Shown here in pieces: positions 43,531 to 53,194 of a stretch of 58,531 nucleotides of DNA. A program made the translations under genes and the position numbers. Position 1 is the first letter of the stretch. The number at the start of each line of letters is the position of its first letter. Below the pieces are notes generated by a model. The model was not told the DNA's origin. It made no database searches and saw nothing but the letters and a program-made list of their open reading frames with translations. This DNA comes from Bacteroidota bacterium. Its GTDB lineage: Bacteria; Bacteroidota; Bacteroidia; Bacteroidales; Prolixibacteraceae. The DNA lies in NCBI GenBank assembly GCA_030698405.1, contig JAUYMU010000101.1:1-58531 (forward strand), read 5' to 3'.

Positions 43531-44280
43531 TCATTCTTCAAGCATCCAGATAATTAACTCCTTCATAAATTGATAATTGTCCTTGCCTTTCCATACAATG
43601 GAAGTGCCATCCGGCATTTCGAATTTAACCCCACCGATAAACAAGCCAACCATAGTTTCGCCAAAGGCTACTATTTTGCCGCCATTATTAAGTTTTACAT
43701 ACGCGCCATGCACATGTCCCCCCTCGGCATTCATAACACTAACCGGAATCCCTCCTGTTAATTCACGGCTCCCGCTGTAAGGCAATTCATACCTGCCTTT
43801 AATAAACTCACCAACGAAACTGATGGCTCCCACATTCCGCCCCATAGGCAGGTCGTTGCCAAACGCCATCCCAAAAGGTTTAACAATTTCGTTGGCGCCA
43901 AAAGCTTCTATATTAATTCGCTTGTCTTCATCGGCAAATATGATCAGTTTGCCTCCATTTCTTGCAAAATGCACAATTGATTCTATTTCATCTTTTGTCC
44001 GGGTTTTTTTTACCGGGGTACCCGATAATGTTGATAATATTATCAATACATCGGTGTTTTCCAATAAGCTACTTTCAACCAGCTTATCTTCATTAATTAT
44101 TAGGGTAGCACCAAGCTGGTTCTCAACAATATCGCGGTAATCGTTAAAAATATTGGGACTAACTTTTAAATATTCGTCCATTTTTTCGCAGGAAATGTCG
44201 AGAACTACAACTTTTTTTTGAGCATCGGCTTCGCTCATAATCAATCCAAATAACATAAGAAGTAACACGAGATCTTTCAT
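43531..44280 (-). CDS. Exported protein with GATase/flavodoxin-like fold, unknown function
   Basis: A 249-residue protein with a signal peptide (LVLLLMLFGLIMSEADA, then QKKVVVLD). The mature part alternates strands and helices: VVVLDISCEK, VLIILSTLSGTP, ESIVHFARNGGKLIIFADE, then SVMNAEGGHVHGAYVKLNNGGKIVAFGETMV. The pattern of an N-terminal strand, helix and the GGKLIIFADE step resembles DUF4350-like or ThuA-like glutamine-amidotransferase folds that have lost catalysis. No catalytic residues can be named. It is transcribed alone, convergent to the APS-kinase-like gene, and has no clear context. Confidence 0.6.
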   Translation of the reverse strand: MKDLVLLLMLFGLIMSEADAQKKVVVLDISCEKMDEYLKVSPNIFNDYRDIVENQLGATLIINEDKLVESSLLENTDVLIILSTLSGTPVKKTRTKDEIESIVHFARNGGKLIIFADEDKRINIEAFGANEIVKPFGMAFGNDLPMGRNVGAISFVGEFIKGRYELPYSGSRELTGGIPVSVMNAEGGHVHGAYVKLNNGGKIVAFGETMVGLFIGGVKFEMPDGTSIVWKGKDNYQFMKELIIWMLEE

Positions 44281-44483
44281 TTTTTTTGTCCTCCATTTTT
44301 TATTTATTCTGAAGTAAAGGTAAAGCGTATAAAAACATTGTGCAATCAGGTTTGTAACGCACCTATAAGGTTAGAATTATTGATTGTCAATGATTTGATA
44401 ATGAAATTATTTTTGATTTAAATGCATTTTTTTTCGGAAGTAATAATTTTCATAGAGCGTTACTCTCTTTAGGAGATTAATTC

Positions 44484-44491
44484 TATTTTTG
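44484..44491 (+). promoter_or_regulatory. -7 box of the HxlR gene
   Basis: TATTTTTG matches TAnnTTTG exactly and ends 25 bp before the ATG at 44517. Confidence 0.5.
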
Positions 44492-44516
44492 AGGTAAATA
44501 ATTAAAAAATAAACTG

Positions 44517-44852
44517 ATGAGAGAACTGGATTTGCGTTACCCAACCTGCCCGATCAGAAACGTACTGAGCCGGTTTAGTGACAAATGGTCACTTTTGATA
44601 TTGGTAAATTTGCAGGGAAAAGAAAAGATGCGGTACAAGGAATTGATGGCTGCTATTCCCGACATTTCGCAGAAAATGCTTTCGAGTACCTTAAAGCAGT
44701 TGGAAGCAGATCATTTTTTAATTCGGAAAGCTTATGCTGAAATACCCCCACGGGTAGAATATTCGCTAACTGAAATGGCTAAAAGCTTGATGCCGGTATT
44801 AAATACGATGATTGATTGGTCGTTGGTTCATTTTGAAGCGGTTACAAAATAA
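44517..44852 (+). CDS. HxlR-family transcriptional regulator
   Basis: The 111-residue protein is a complete HxlR winged helix: CPIRNVLSRFSDKWSLLILVNL, the recognition helix DISQKMLSSTLKQLEADHFLIRKAY (in outline) and the wing and tail PPRVEYSLTEMAKSLMPVLNTM. HxlR proteins often sense reactive aldehydes or quinones and control nearby reductases. A fragment of a second copy of its 3' end lies 13 kb downstream (57912-58007), after an aldo/keto reductase gene. Converges on the AraC-type gene, sharing a terminator. Confidence 0.92.
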   Translation: MRELDLRYPTCPIRNVLSRFSDKWSLLILVNLQGKEKMRYKELMAAIPDISQKMLSSTLKQLEADHFLIRKAYAEIPPRVEYSLTEMAKSLMPVLNTMIDWSLVHFEAVTK

Positions 44853-44870
44853 ATTTTGGAGCCAATCTGA

Positions 44871-44912
44871 TTTCAGAATTAAGGATTTATAATCAAATCC
44901 TTAGTTCTGAAA
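44871..44912. terminator. Bidirectional terminator between hxlR-type and araC-type genes
   Basis: A long stem (44872-44888 with 44895-44911, one mismatch) around a 6-nt loop. Its right arm includes the stop codon of the AraC gene, so the hairpin is partly coding. It serves the HxlR gene from the left. Confidence 0.75.
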
Positions 44913-45812
44913 CCTGAATTCATTCGGGGTGCATCCTACTTTCTGTTTAAACAATCGCGTAAAATGTTGGGGGTATTTGAAACCCAGTTCGTAGGCAATT
45001 TCATTCACAGTTTTATCAGAATCGAATGTCTTGGTTTTGGCCACGTCAATAGTTTTGTCCTGAATATATTCTTTTGCTGATTTTCCTGTTTCCTTCTTAA
45101 TCAAATCGCCAAAGTAGTTGGCCGACAAATGAAGTTCTTCCGCAAAATAAGCAACAGAAGGCAACCCGATTTCCTGAGGTTTGTCAGATGAAAAATAGCT
45201 ATTCAAAAGTTCTTCAAATTTTTCTAAAATTCCCCTGTTTACATTGTCTCTTGTAATGAATTGGCGGTCATAAAACCGTTCGCTGTAATTCAGGAACAAT
45301 TCGATATTGGAGGCAATGAGTTTCTTACTGTGCTTATCGATGTTTTGCTGTAATTCGAATTCAATTTTTGAAAAGCAATCCAGAACAATCTGCCTCTCAC
45401 GTTCCGAAAGGTGCAAAGCTTCGTTTGCGTTGTAGCTGAAGAAGTTATACTCTTGAATGATCCCCCCCAAAGACGTCCCGCGAATCAAGTCGGGATGAAA
45501 AACGAGTGCATATCCCATCGGCTGATACACTTTCCCGTCGGTTTCAATTTCCATCACCTGTCCCGGTGCAACAAAAACCAAGGTGCCTTCCTGATAGTCA
45601 TAGTAATTACGGCCATATTTTAAATCACCACATTTCACGTCTTTCAGAAAAATGCAATACATGCCAAAATTTATCCGAACGGTCCCTTTCTCTCCCCAGG
45701 TTCTTGGATTCGCCTTTGAAAAATCAATAATACTCACCAACGGGTGAAGTGTTTCGTGATTATTCAGGGCATTGTAATCAGTTACCGTATCAAATCTGAA
45801 AATCCGTTCCAT
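44901..45812 (-). CDS. AraC-family transcriptional regulator
   Basis: A 303-residue regulator: an N-terminal cupin-like sensor part (about 20-130) and a C-terminal double helix-turn-helix at about 200-300 with LPSVAYFAEELHLSANYFGDLIKKETGKS and TVNEIAYELGFKYPQHFTRLFKQKVGCTPNEFR (each in outline), the AraC signature. It is divergent from the exported hydrolase genes starting at 45970; a palindrome overlaps their promoter, so it is the likely activator or repressor of that cluster. Confidence 0.92.
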   Translation of the reverse strand: MERIFRFDTVTDYNALNNHETLHPLVSIIDFSKANPRTWGEKGTVRINFGMYCIFLKDVKCGDLKYGRNYYDYQEGTLVFVAPGQVMEIETDGKVYQPMGYALVFHPDLIRGTSLGGIIQEYNFFSYNANEALHLSERERQIVLDCFSKIEFELQQNIDKHSKKLIASNIELFLNYSERFYDRQFITRDNVNRGILEKFEELLNSYFSSDKPQEIGLPSVAYFAEELHLSANYFGDLIKKETGKSAKEYIQDKTIDVAKTKTFDSDKTVNEIAYELGFKYPQHFTRLFKQKVGCTPNEFRFQN

Positions 45813-45834
45813 AGTTGTTTTATTTTTTCCGAAA

Positions 45835-45842
45835 CAAATTTA
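45835..45842 (-). promoter_or_regulatory. -7 box of the AraC-type gene
   Basis: On the minus strand TAAATTTG fits TAnnTTTG exactly, 22 bp before the ATG at 45812. Confidence 0.5.
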
Positions 45843-45927
45843 AGTATTCTATCATCGCGATAACCATTCGATTAGCCCAATCAGTAAAAATGGTAGAAGA
45901 TACCGTATTTTATATACAAATGCTTAA

Positions 45928-45947
45928 ATTGTAAGTCCTTACATTTG
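45928..45947 (+). promoter_or_regulatory. Promoter and candidate operator of the exported-hydrolase cluster
   Basis: TGTAAG-TC-CTTACA (45930-45943) is a perfect 6-bp inverted repeat and overlaps the -7 box TACATTTG (45940-45947). The box lies 22 bp before ATG 45970 and supports that start. A protein bound to the palindrome would affect polymerase access; the divergent AraC regulator is the obvious candidate. Confidence 0.5.
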
Positions 45948-45969
45948 TTGAATAAAAAAATGCAGTGAA

Positions 45970-47100
45970 ATGAGAAATGAAATCAAAAATTGGAAATTAG
46001 TTCGGTTCAACCGTTCTTCCGTAGCATTTATAAAGCGTTCAAATCTGATGAATGCCCTTATTTTGTTGCTGGCCTTCGTAAGCCTGTCATCTTTTGCCGC
46101 AACCAAAGAGAAGCCGTTGAAGATTCGCGAACAAGGCAGTTTTGCTGTTGGTGGAACAGTGCTTATCAATCCCGGTACTTTCAATCCGTATAATCAAACT
46201 CCTGAAGGACAAACCTTTCATGGCGATCACGCATACGTTTTTTATCAGGTTCCGGCAAAAGCCCGCAAATATCCGATGGTGATGTGGCATGGTATCGGAC
46301 AGTTTTCGAAAACATGGGAAACCACACCCGATGGTCGCGAAGGATTTCAGAACATTTTTTTGCGCAGGCGCTTTTCTGTTTATGTTATTGACCAGCCACG
46401 ACGCGGAAACGCTGGCCGCAGCATGGCGGCAGGCACGATAACTCCAACACCCGATGAACAGGGATGGTTTGGTACTTTTCGTGTTGGTATTTGGCCTGAC
46501 TATTTTGATGGCGTGCAATTCTCAAAAGATGCAGAGGCGCTCAATCAATATTTCCGTCAGATGGTACCCAATGTTGGACCCATTGACATCAATGTCAATG
46601 CCGATGCAGTTTCGGCGCTGTTCGATAAAATTGGTACCGGAATCCTTGTTTCGCATTCACATTCAGGTGGTATGGGCTGGGCAACCGCAATCAAAAATCA
46701 AAATATAAAAGCGATCGTTTCGTATGAGCCGGGGAGCGGTTTCATTTTTCCTGAAGGAGAAGTGCCCGCTCCAATTCCAATGGCCGGAGGAACACTCTCC
46801 GCAGTTGGAGTGCCGATGTCAGATTTTATGAAGCTTACCAAAATCCCGATCATTATTTACTACGGTGATTTTATTCCTGAAAAACCAATGAATAACCCAG
46901 GCCAGGACGGATGGCGCGCACGCCTTGAAATGGCAAGACTGTGGCGGGATGCCGTAAATCGTCATGGTGGCGATGTGACAGTGATTCATCTTCCTGAAAT
47001 TGGAATTAAAGGCAATACACATTTCCCGTTTTCAGATTTAAACAATGTGGAAATAGCCGACCTGATGTCGAAATGGCTAAAGAAGAATGGATTGGATTAG
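45970..47100 (+). CDS. Exported alpha/beta hydrolase
   Basis: The 376-residue precursor has an unusually long basic n-region before the hydrophobic core MNALILLLAFVSLSSFAAT; a start at ATG 46048 would give a normal signal peptide, but the promoter at 45940 fits ATG 45970. The mature enzyme shows the hydrolase fold: MVMWHGIGQ (oxyanion region), VYVIDQPRRGNAGRS, the nucleophile elbow LVSHSHSGGMGW (Ser in SHSHSGG), a late IIIYYGDFIPE (acid) and GNTHFPFSD (His). Similar secreted hydrolases act on esters or lactones; substrate unknown. First gene of the cluster, divergent from the AraC regulator. Confidence 0.78.
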   Translation: MRNEIKNWKLVRFNRSSVAFIKRSNLMNALILLLAFVSLSSFAATKEKPLKIREQGSFAVGGTVLINPGTFNPYNQTPEGQTFHGDHAYVFYQVPAKARKYPMVMWHGIGQFSKTWETTPDGREGFQNIFLRRRFSVYVIDQPRRGNAGRSMAAGTITPTPDEQGWFGTFRVGIWPDYFDGVQFSKDAEALNQYFRQMVPNVGPIDINVNADAVSALFDKIGTGILVSHSHSGGMGWATAIKNQNIKAIVSYEPGSGFIFPEGEVPAPIPMAGGTLSAVGVPMSDFMKLTKIPIIIYYGDFIPEKPMNNPGQDGWRARLEMARLWRDAVNRHGGDVTVIHLPEIGIKGNTHFPFSDLNNVEIADLMSKWLKKNGLD

Positions 47101-47182
47101 GTGATTTTTGAAGGCATTGGGTGAATTATAATAAAATATCTCCTAACTGCAGCACTCTGGACTTGGTGGTGGAGATTCGTGA

Positions 47183-47280
47183 CCGTCACATGAATGTGAC
47201 GGCAAAGGATAACGCTCCATTCAGCTAAATTGCTAATTATTAGAGCTATTCTTTGCCGTTTGCCTTTAGGCAACGGATAG
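47183..47280. repeat. Two-hairpin repeat element, relative of the one at 8775-8913
   Basis: The 47101-47401 gap has no gene. It carries CCGTCACA-TGAA-TGTGACGG (47183-47202) followed by GCAAAGGATAAC, and CTTTG before CCGTTTGCC-TTTA-GGCAACGG (47256-47276) followed by ATAG. The flanks and TTTA loop match the larC-larB element, but the inner two hairpins are absent. Further right, CCGTCCG and CGGACGG (about 47303-47332) form a weak inverted pair. Confidence 0.6.
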
Positions 47281-47401
47281 AATGGCGATTAAGAAAACCG
47301 TCCGTGTGAAATCGTTTTACAAGGCAAAAACCTCTTTTCGGACGGAAATAGAATTTGCGATCAAAAAAGCAGTAACATAAAAGAAGAAAAGGGAATTAAA
47401 A

Positions 47402-48454
47402 ATGAAAATTAAACTAAGAAACTATTTTTTGATAATCATGGTTACGTCAATAAACTTCATAACGTCGGCTCAAACCAAGCCGGTCAATGTTTTTGGTCTG
47501 GTTTACCGGGATGCCATTACAGAAAATGTTCCGGGCAAAGTGAATATTCATCCTGTCACCTATAAACTGAATGGCATTGAAATCGCTGCCAATATTTACA
47601 CACCTGCCAACTACGACAAGTCAAAAAGTTATCCGGCGGTGGTGGTTGCCCATCCCAACGGTGGGATTAAAGAGCAGGTTGCAGGATTGTACGCGCAGCG
47701 TTTGGCAGAATCGGGTTACATCGCCATTGCAGCCGATGCGTCGTACCAGGGAGCCAGCGGTGGACTGCCCCGCAATGTGGATAAACCGGCTTTTCGAATT
47801 GAGGACATTAGGGGAATGGCAGATTTTATTACCCAATATAAAGGTGTTGATGCCAGCCATTTGGGATTATTGGGTATTTGCGGTGGCGGCGGCTATACAT
47901 TAAAGGCAGCTCAAACTGATAAGCGCTTTAAAGCTGTGGCTACCCTGAGCATGTTTAATTCCGGCGTGGTCAGGCGCAACGGATTCATGAATTCGGGGCT
48001 TTCCACCATTCAGCAACGATTAAAACAGGCTTCAGAAGCCCGTGCGCTGGAAGCGGCCGGTGGGGAAGTGCGTTATTCTTCCAATACAAAAATGACCGAT
48101 GAAGAAATAGCTAAGCTGCCGTTTGATCTGTATCGCGAAGGCTACGAATATTATGGCAAAACGCATGCGCACCCCAATTCCACCTTCAGGTACACCATGA
48201 GCAGTCTGCTAGACCTGATGGCATTCGACGCTGCCACGAATATGGATTTAATCAATCAGCCCCTGTTGATGATGGCGGGAAGCAAAGCTGACTCCTTTTA
48301 CATGACCGACAGTGCATTCAATCTTGCAACAGGCACAAAGGAAAAAGAATTATTCCTGATTCCGGGAGCTACCCATATTCAAACCTATTATGTTCCTGAA
48401 TATGTGTCTCTGGCAATGAACAAGCTCAACGAGTTCTTTGGTAAATATTTATAA
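47402..48454 (+). CDS. Exported dienelactone-hydrolase-like alpha/beta hydrolase
   Basis: A 350-residue precursor with a signal peptide ([17 protein letters not shown]). The mature part has [14 protein letters not shown] (oxyanion loop), [13 protein letters not shown], the elbow [11 protein letters not shown] with Cys in the nucleophile position as in dienelactone hydrolases, [10 protein letters not shown] (Asp) and [10 protein letters not shown] (His). Closest in style to the YcjY/DLH group, which is usually cytoplasmic, so export is notable. The next gene starts 10 bp after its stop, so the two are co-transcribed. Confidence 0.82.
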   Translation: MKIKLRNYFLIIMVTSINFITSAQTKPVNVFGLVYRDAITENVPGKVNIHPVTYKLNGIEIAANIYTPANYDKSKSYPAVVVAHPNGGIKEQVAGLYAQRLAESGYIAIAADASYQGASGGLPRNVDKPAFRIEDIRGMADFITQYKGVDASHLGLLGICGGGGYTLKAAQTDKRFKAVATLSMFNSGVVRRNGFMNSGLSTIQQRLKQASEARALEAAGGEVRYSSNTKMTDEEIAKLPFDLYREGYEYYGKTHAHPNSTFRYTMSSLLDLMAFDAATNMDLINQPLLMMAGSKADSFYMTDSAFNLATGTKEKELFLIPGATHIQTYYVPEYVSLAMNKLNEFFGKYL

Positions 48455-48464
48455 AAAAAGCAAA

Positions 48465-50114
48465 ATGAAAAAAACAATAGCAGGTTTAGCCATTCTGATC
48501 AGTTTCAGTTTACAGGCTCAACAAACGGGTGTCAATACAACAACGGAAGCGGCACCAAAAGTTAAAACAGCTTCAGGTGTCGTACGCGGCGTAGCGGAAG
48601 GAGATGTCGAAAGTTTCAAAGGAATTCCTTATGCTGCTGCACCGGTCGGTGAGTTTCGCTGGCGTCCTCCTCAACCAGTTGCTGCATGGCAGGGAGAGCT
48701 TGATGCGGGCAAGTTTGGTGCGAGTTGCGCAGCAGCCGGATGGGGAGGCCCTCCGGGATCTATTCAGGCGGGCTCGTCCGAAGATTGCTTGTTCCTTAAT
48801 ATCTGGAGACCAGCCGGGGCTAAAAAGAAAGCAAAGCTGCCAGTTATGGTTTGGATCCATGGTGGCGCTTTTGTAGGTGGTAGCGGCTCCGGTACTGGCG
48901 TTGAAGGTCAGTTTGCAAAAAAAGGAGTTATCCTGATTACAATCAATTACCGGTTGGGACGCCTCGGACATTTTGCATTCCCTGCGTTGAGCAAGGAACA
49001 TCCGGAAGAACCCAAGGGCAGCTACGCCTTCATGGATCAGATTGCCGCACTAAAATGGGTGAAGCAGAACATCGCAGCCTTTGGCGGCAATCCGAAGAAT
49101 GTGACTATTTTTGGTTTCTCTGCCGGTGGTGTTTCGGTACATTCGCTTTTGACGATTCCGGCTGCAAAAGGCCTTTTCCAAAAGGCAATCAGTCATTCTG
49201 GTGGTGGCCGCGATGGCGTTCTGACCGGCAGACCAATCAACAAAGAAAATGCAAATCAATATTATCCTGTTTCAGCAGAAACAATTGGGATCAATTTCGC
49301 AAAAAAACATGGCATTGAAGGTACAGATGCGGCCGCACTGGCCAAACTACGTGCCCTGAAAGTTGAAGAGATTGTGGACGGCGGACAGGAAAATGATGGA
49401 CAAGGAGGTTCGCGAATTTATTCAGGTCCGATTCTCGACGGGAAACTTGTTGTTGAGACTTCAGAGAGTGCATACAAGGCAGGAAGGCAGGCACATGTTC
49501 CGCTCATGATCGGGAATAATAGTGCGGAAATAGGCGGAGGCTTTGTGAATGCCAGCAGTTCGAAGGAAGAACTGTTTTTAATGTTCGGGGAACTTAAAGA
49601 TGAGGCAAAAGCTGCATACGATCCTGATGGGACCAAAGAATTCGCCGAGGTACAAACAAGGTTTAACACAGATAAAGTATGGGGAGAGCCAGCACGGTTT
49701 ACAGCAAGATCGTTTGCCGCCGTTGACGATCCGGCCTACATTTTTCTTTTCTCTTACGTCCCTGCTGCTATGAAGGAGCGAATGAAGTATGGTCCCGGAC
49801 ACGGAACCGATATTTCTTTCGTATTCGACAACCTGGGGATAGGAGGTTTCGGACCGCCTCAGCCACCTCCAACACCTGAGGACAAAGAGGTCGCCAGAAT
49901 CATGAATGCCTATTGGGTAAACTTCGCCAGAACCGGTGATCCGAATGTTAAGGGTCTGCCGAAATGGCCTAAATATGATCCAAAAAAGAATGAGATCCTC
50001 GATATTCAATCCGATGGGAAACCAGTCAGTAAACCTGATCCAACGAAAGCGAGACTGGACGTGATTGAAAAGGCAGTGAACATGGGAGATAAACTACAAC
50101 CCAATGGCATTTAA
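48465..50114 (+). CDS. Exported type B carboxylesterase
   Basis: A 549-residue precursor with signal peptide ([12 protein letters not shown]). Hallmarks of family [45 protein letters not shown] (oxyanion hole), [19 protein letters not shown] (nucleophile Ser), NNSAEIGGG (Glu) and [13 protein letters not shown] (His). It cleaves carboxylic esters; bacterial members include p-nitrobenzyl, feruloyl and phthalate esterases. It follows the DLH-like gene by 10 bp. The ATG at 48465 is chosen over an ATG-like start at 48438 inside the previous gene because the signal peptide begins here. Confidence 0.92.
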   Translation: MKKTIAGLAILISFSLQAQQTGVNTTTEAAPKVKTASGVVRGVAEGDVESFKGIPYAAAPVGEFRWRPPQPVAAWQGELDAGKFGASCAAAGWGGPPGSIQAGSSEDCLFLNIWRPAGAKKKAKLPVMVWIHGGAFVGGSGSGTGVEGQFAKKGVILITINYRLGRLGHFAFPALSKEHPEEPKGSYAFMDQIAALKWVKQNIAAFGGNPKNVTIFGFSAGGVSVHSLLTIPAAKGLFQKAISHSGGGRDGVLTGRPINKENANQYYPVSAETIGINFAKKHGIEGTDAAALAKLRALKVEEIVDGGQENDGQGGSRIYSGPILDGKLVVETSESAYKAGRQAHVPLMIGNNSAEIGGGFVNASSSKEELFLMFGELKDEAKAAYDPDGTKEFAEVQTRFNTDKVWGEPARFTARSFAAVDDPAYIFLFSYVPAAMKERMKYGPGHGTDISFVFDNLGIGGFGPPQPPPTPEDKEVARIMNAYWVNFARTGDPNVKGLPKWPKYDPKKNEILDIQSDGKPVSKPDPTKARLDVIEKAVNMGDKLQPNGI

Positions 50115-50232
50115 CCGGTAACATGAAGCAATGAAGAATCGCGTATAGCGGGAATAATCATTCAAAAGTAAAGTAAGATTCAATGCTTAATATGAACGAT
50201 ATTTATAATTTTAGAAAAAGGTTTTATTAACT

Positions 50233-51012
50233 ATGTTTAAAAAATTTGAAATGTTAAAAAAATGGTTTTTCAAAGCACTCCTATTTATAATTTGTATAAG
50301 TCCGGCATTGTTGGTTAGGGCTCAAGATGCTGACAAACAGGCTAAAGTGCAATTTTTCACCGGAGCCGCAACGGTTACCACCAAAGGTCTATCAACGTTC
50401 CCAAACCTCTCTCTGGGGAAACCTGCCGCCATTCTCGATCTGTCGATGGGCGGCAAAAAATTCAGGTTCGAACCTATTTTCAGATTTGCACTCGAAGGAA
50501 AACCGTGGTCCTTCATTTTATGGTGCCGTTACGAATTACTCAACAATGAAAAATTTCAGTTTAAAATTGGTGCGCATCCGGCTTACTCATTTAAAATGAT
50601 AACCGTTACACAAAACGGAACGGCCAAGGAAATTTTGCGGGCACAACAATTCTTTGCCGGTGAATTGGCTCCCGTTTTTAAAGTCGGTAAAAACTTCAGT
50701 CTGGGTCCCTATTATATTTATGCAAGAGGCCTTGAAAAAGACATTGTCCGGAACAGTAACTTCATTTCATTCAGGGCAAATTTTTCAAATATTGGCGTGA
50801 CTGATAAATACTTTATGCGACTAATGACACAGGCTTATTACCTGAAAATGGATACCAGCGATGGCTTCTATGTAAACTCAACGCTGTCGCTGAACCGGCG
50901 TAACTCCCCGTTTTCTGTCTCCTCAACAATGAATAAAACTATTCAATCTGATATTCCGGGAGATGATTTTCTCTGGAACATCAATCTCACTTATTCGTTT
51001 AGAGGTATTTAA
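50233..51012 (+). CDS. Predicted outer membrane beta-barrel protein, unknown function
   Basis: A 259-residue precursor with signal peptide (FKALLFIICISPALLVRA, then QDAD). The mature part is a succession of short amphipathic strands with aromatic girdles (FRFEPIFRFALEGKPWSFILWCRY, FSLGPYYIYARG, in outline) and ends LWNINLTYSFRGI, a typical barrel C-terminus. No family name is certain. Lying between two exported esterases, it could be the channel that admits their substrate or an assembly partner. A second ATG at 50251 is possible. Confidence 0.7.
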   Translation: MFKKFEMLKKWFFKALLFIICISPALLVRAQDADKQAKVQFFTGAATVTTKGLSTFPNLSLGKPAAILDLSMGGKKFRFEPIFRFALEGKPWSFILWCRYELLNNEKFQFKIGAHPAYSFKMITVTQNGTAKEILRAQQFFAGELAPVFKVGKNFSLGPYYIYARGLEKDIVRNSNFISFRANFSNIGVTDKYFMRLMTQAYYLKMDTSDGFYVNSTLSLNRRNSPFSVSSTMNKTIQSDIPGDDFLWNINLTYSFRGI

Positions 51013-51051
51013 ACTGTAATTAACCATTATCAACTTAAAAGAACAATCACC

Positions 51052-51948
51052 ATGAAACTAATCAGAATTCAAATCTTCTTTTTCTTTTTTATTGTTGCAA
51101 CTTGTGGTTTTTCTCAAATCAATCCTGTGATCGATGCTTTCCCAAAAGGCACCATTTTGCACGGTAACATTCGTTACAACAACGACACCATCCCAAAACA
51201 TTTACTGGATATCTATTTGCCTGCTAATGTAAAGGGAAAAATGCCGTTAGTGATTTTCATTCATGGTGGTGGCTGGCTAAGCAATGACAAATATGCTGAT
51301 ATGGGTTACATGAAAAAAACTGTAGCCGAAATTGTCAGCGGCGGTTTTGCCTTAGCTTCTATCGACTATCGGTTCAGCACACAAGCTGTTTTCCCTGCAC
51401 AAATGCTTGACTGCAACCGTGCTGTATCATTTCTCTACGATAATGCTGATAAGTATGGCTTTGACAGAAATCGCTTTGCCGTGATGGGTTTCTCCGCAGG
51501 TGGGCATCTGGCTTCCATGGTGGGTTTATCTAAAAATAATGATGTAGCGGCTTTTTTTATGCCGGAAACAAGTAAATCATTTAGTTTTAAAGCGGTTGTA
51601 GACTTTTATGGCCCTGCTGAATTGATCCTATTTCCCGGAAGCGATGATGCGAAATCACCTGAAGGCCTGTTAATAGGTGCTGCTCCGCTTTCACGTCCTG
51701 ATTTAGCCAAAGCTGCCAGCCCTGTGACTTATGTTGATAAAAATGACCCGCCATTTTTGATTATTCACGGTGAAAAAGACCAACTTGTATCTACAAAACA
51801 TTCAGAACTGTTGAGTTCATGGCTAAGAGTTTCAGGTGTAGAGAATGAACTTATTATTATTAAAGACGCACCGCATTTTGGAGAGATGTTTGATTCTGAT
51901 GAAGTAAGGAATAAAGTGATGACTTTTCTTCGCAAGCAATTGAATTGA
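51052..51948 (+). CDS. Exported BD-FAE/HSL-like alpha/beta hydrolase
   Basis: A 298-residue precursor with signal peptide (FFFFFIVATCGFSQ). Motifs of the lipase/feruloyl-esterase-like group: LDIYLP, IFIHGGGWLSND (oxyanion HGGGW), ASIDYRFS, FAVMGFSAGGHLASM (Ser), IHGEKDQLV (Asp) and KDAPHFGEMF (His). The BD-FAE family removes aromatic or acetyl groups from plant-derived polymers. Third serine esterase type in the cluster. The next gene starts 29 bp downstream. Confidence 0.88.
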   Translation: MKLIRIQIFFFFFIVATCGFSQINPVIDAFPKGTILHGNIRYNNDTIPKHLLDIYLPANVKGKMPLVIFIHGGGWLSNDKYADMGYMKKTVAEIVSGGFALASIDYRFSTQAVFPAQMLDCNRAVSFLYDNADKYGFDRNRFAVMGFSAGGHLASMVGLSKNNDVAAFFMPETSKSFSFKAVVDFYGPAELILFPGSDDAKSPEGLLIGAAPLSRPDLAKAASPVTYVDKNDPPFLIIHGEKDQLVSTKHSELLSSWLRVSGVENELIIIKDAPHFGEMFDSDEVRNKVMTFLRKQLN

Positions 51949-51977
51949 AATTTATTAACTAACAAATTTTGCAGACG

Positions 51978-53099
51978 ATGGGAAAAATAAAATTCAAAAT
52001 ACTCATAGTTTTAATCTTGGCAATAAGTTGTTTTTCCTTTACCCTGAATGCACAAAACAAACCGAATGAAAATATGACATTAAGTCCCAGTGAACAAAGC
52101 ATTGTTGCCATTGCTGCATTAACGGCAAAGGGCGATTTGTCAAATTTAAAGACAGCGCTGAATGCTGGTCTCGAAGCGGGACTTTCCATCAACCAAATTA
52201 AAGAAGTGCTCGTTCACCTGTATGCCTATTGCGGGTTTCCGAGAAGTATCCGCGGCTTGCAAACTTTTATGGAAGTTTTGGACGAACGGAAAGCCAAAGG
52301 CATCAGCGATATTACTGGTACAGAGGCATCCCTCATTCAGGAGAAAGGAAGCAAATACGACCGGGGGAAAAAAGTGTTGGGTGAACTGACCCAAATGCCG
52401 CAACCCGCAACGCTTTCAGGCTATTCGGCATTTGCACCAATAATTGACCCTTTCCTGAAAGAGCATTTGTTTGCCGATATTTTTGAACGCGATGTTTTAA
52501 CCTATGTCGAACGGGAATTGGTGACAATTTCGGTGATAAGCGCCATTGGTGGTGCGGAACCGATGCTTCGCTCACATTTAAATATTTGCCTGAATTTGGG
52601 TTTAACACCCACACAATTGAATGAATTCACTGGCATTATCAAATCAACTTTAGGCGAAAAGGAGGAAAAAGAGGCACAGAAGGTTTTGAATGAAGTACTG
52701 AAAACAGTACCTATTTTTCCCAAAGGCGAAAAAATAACCAGTAAAAATTTCTCCGGAACGGTGTACCTAAAAATGATGGGAGCAAGTGATACGGCGCTTC
52801 ATACCAGTTTTGGCAACGTAACTTTCGAACCCAAAGCAAGAACAAACTGGCACTCGCATCCGGGTGGTCAAATACTTCTTATAACCGAAGGCAAAGGATA
52901 TTACCAGGCAAAAGGTGAGCCTGCCCAGTTATTGTGCCAAGGCGACTTTGTTGAAATTCCACGAAACGTGGTGCACTGGCATGGTGCAGCGCCCGACAGT
53001 GAATTTGCACATATTGCGGTTAGTCTGAATACTGATGATGGCGGCGCAGTATGGTCTGGGCCAGTAACTGATGAAGAATACTCCCAGTCAACAAAATAA
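51978..53099 (+). CDS. Exported carboxymuconolactone decarboxylase-like / cupin fusion
   Basis: A 373-residue precursor with signal peptide (ILIVLILAISCFSFTLNAQN). It has two CMD-like helical units (LSPSEQSIVAIAALTAKGDL with YAYCGFPRSIRGL, and YVERELVTISVISAIGGAEP with LNICLNLGLTPTQL) and a C-terminal cupin at about 270-365 with metal ligands in NWHSHPGGQ and VVHWHGA. CMD proteins work in aromatic-ring catabolism or as AhpD-like reductases; a cytoplasmic site is usual, so export together with esterases is unusual. A CMD-cupin order is known in uncharacterised proteins. The ATG at 51978 is used; TTG 51969 is in frame. Confidence 0.87.
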   Translation: MGKIKFKILIVLILAISCFSFTLNAQNKPNENMTLSPSEQSIVAIAALTAKGDLSNLKTALNAGLEAGLSINQIKEVLVHLYAYCGFPRSIRGLQTFMEVLDERKAKGISDITGTEASLIQEKGSKYDRGKKVLGELTQMPQPATLSGYSAFAPIIDPFLKEHLFADIFERDVLTYVERELVTISVISAIGGAEPMLRSHLNICLNLGLTPTQLNEFTGIIKSTLGEKEEKEAQKVLNEVLKTVPIFPKGEKITSKNFSGTVYLKMMGASDTALHTSFGNVTFEPKARTNWHSHPGGQILLITEGKGYYQAKGEPAQLLCQGDFVEIPRNVVHWHGAAPDSEFAHIAVSLNTDDGGAVWSGPVTDEEYSQSTK

Positions 53100-53194
53100 T
53101 CTCAATTACAGAAAGCTAAAAATCTGCATTCAATTGCAGAATAAACCTGATTGAATAACTAAAAAACCAATATCAACTTAAAAGCAAAACCCAG

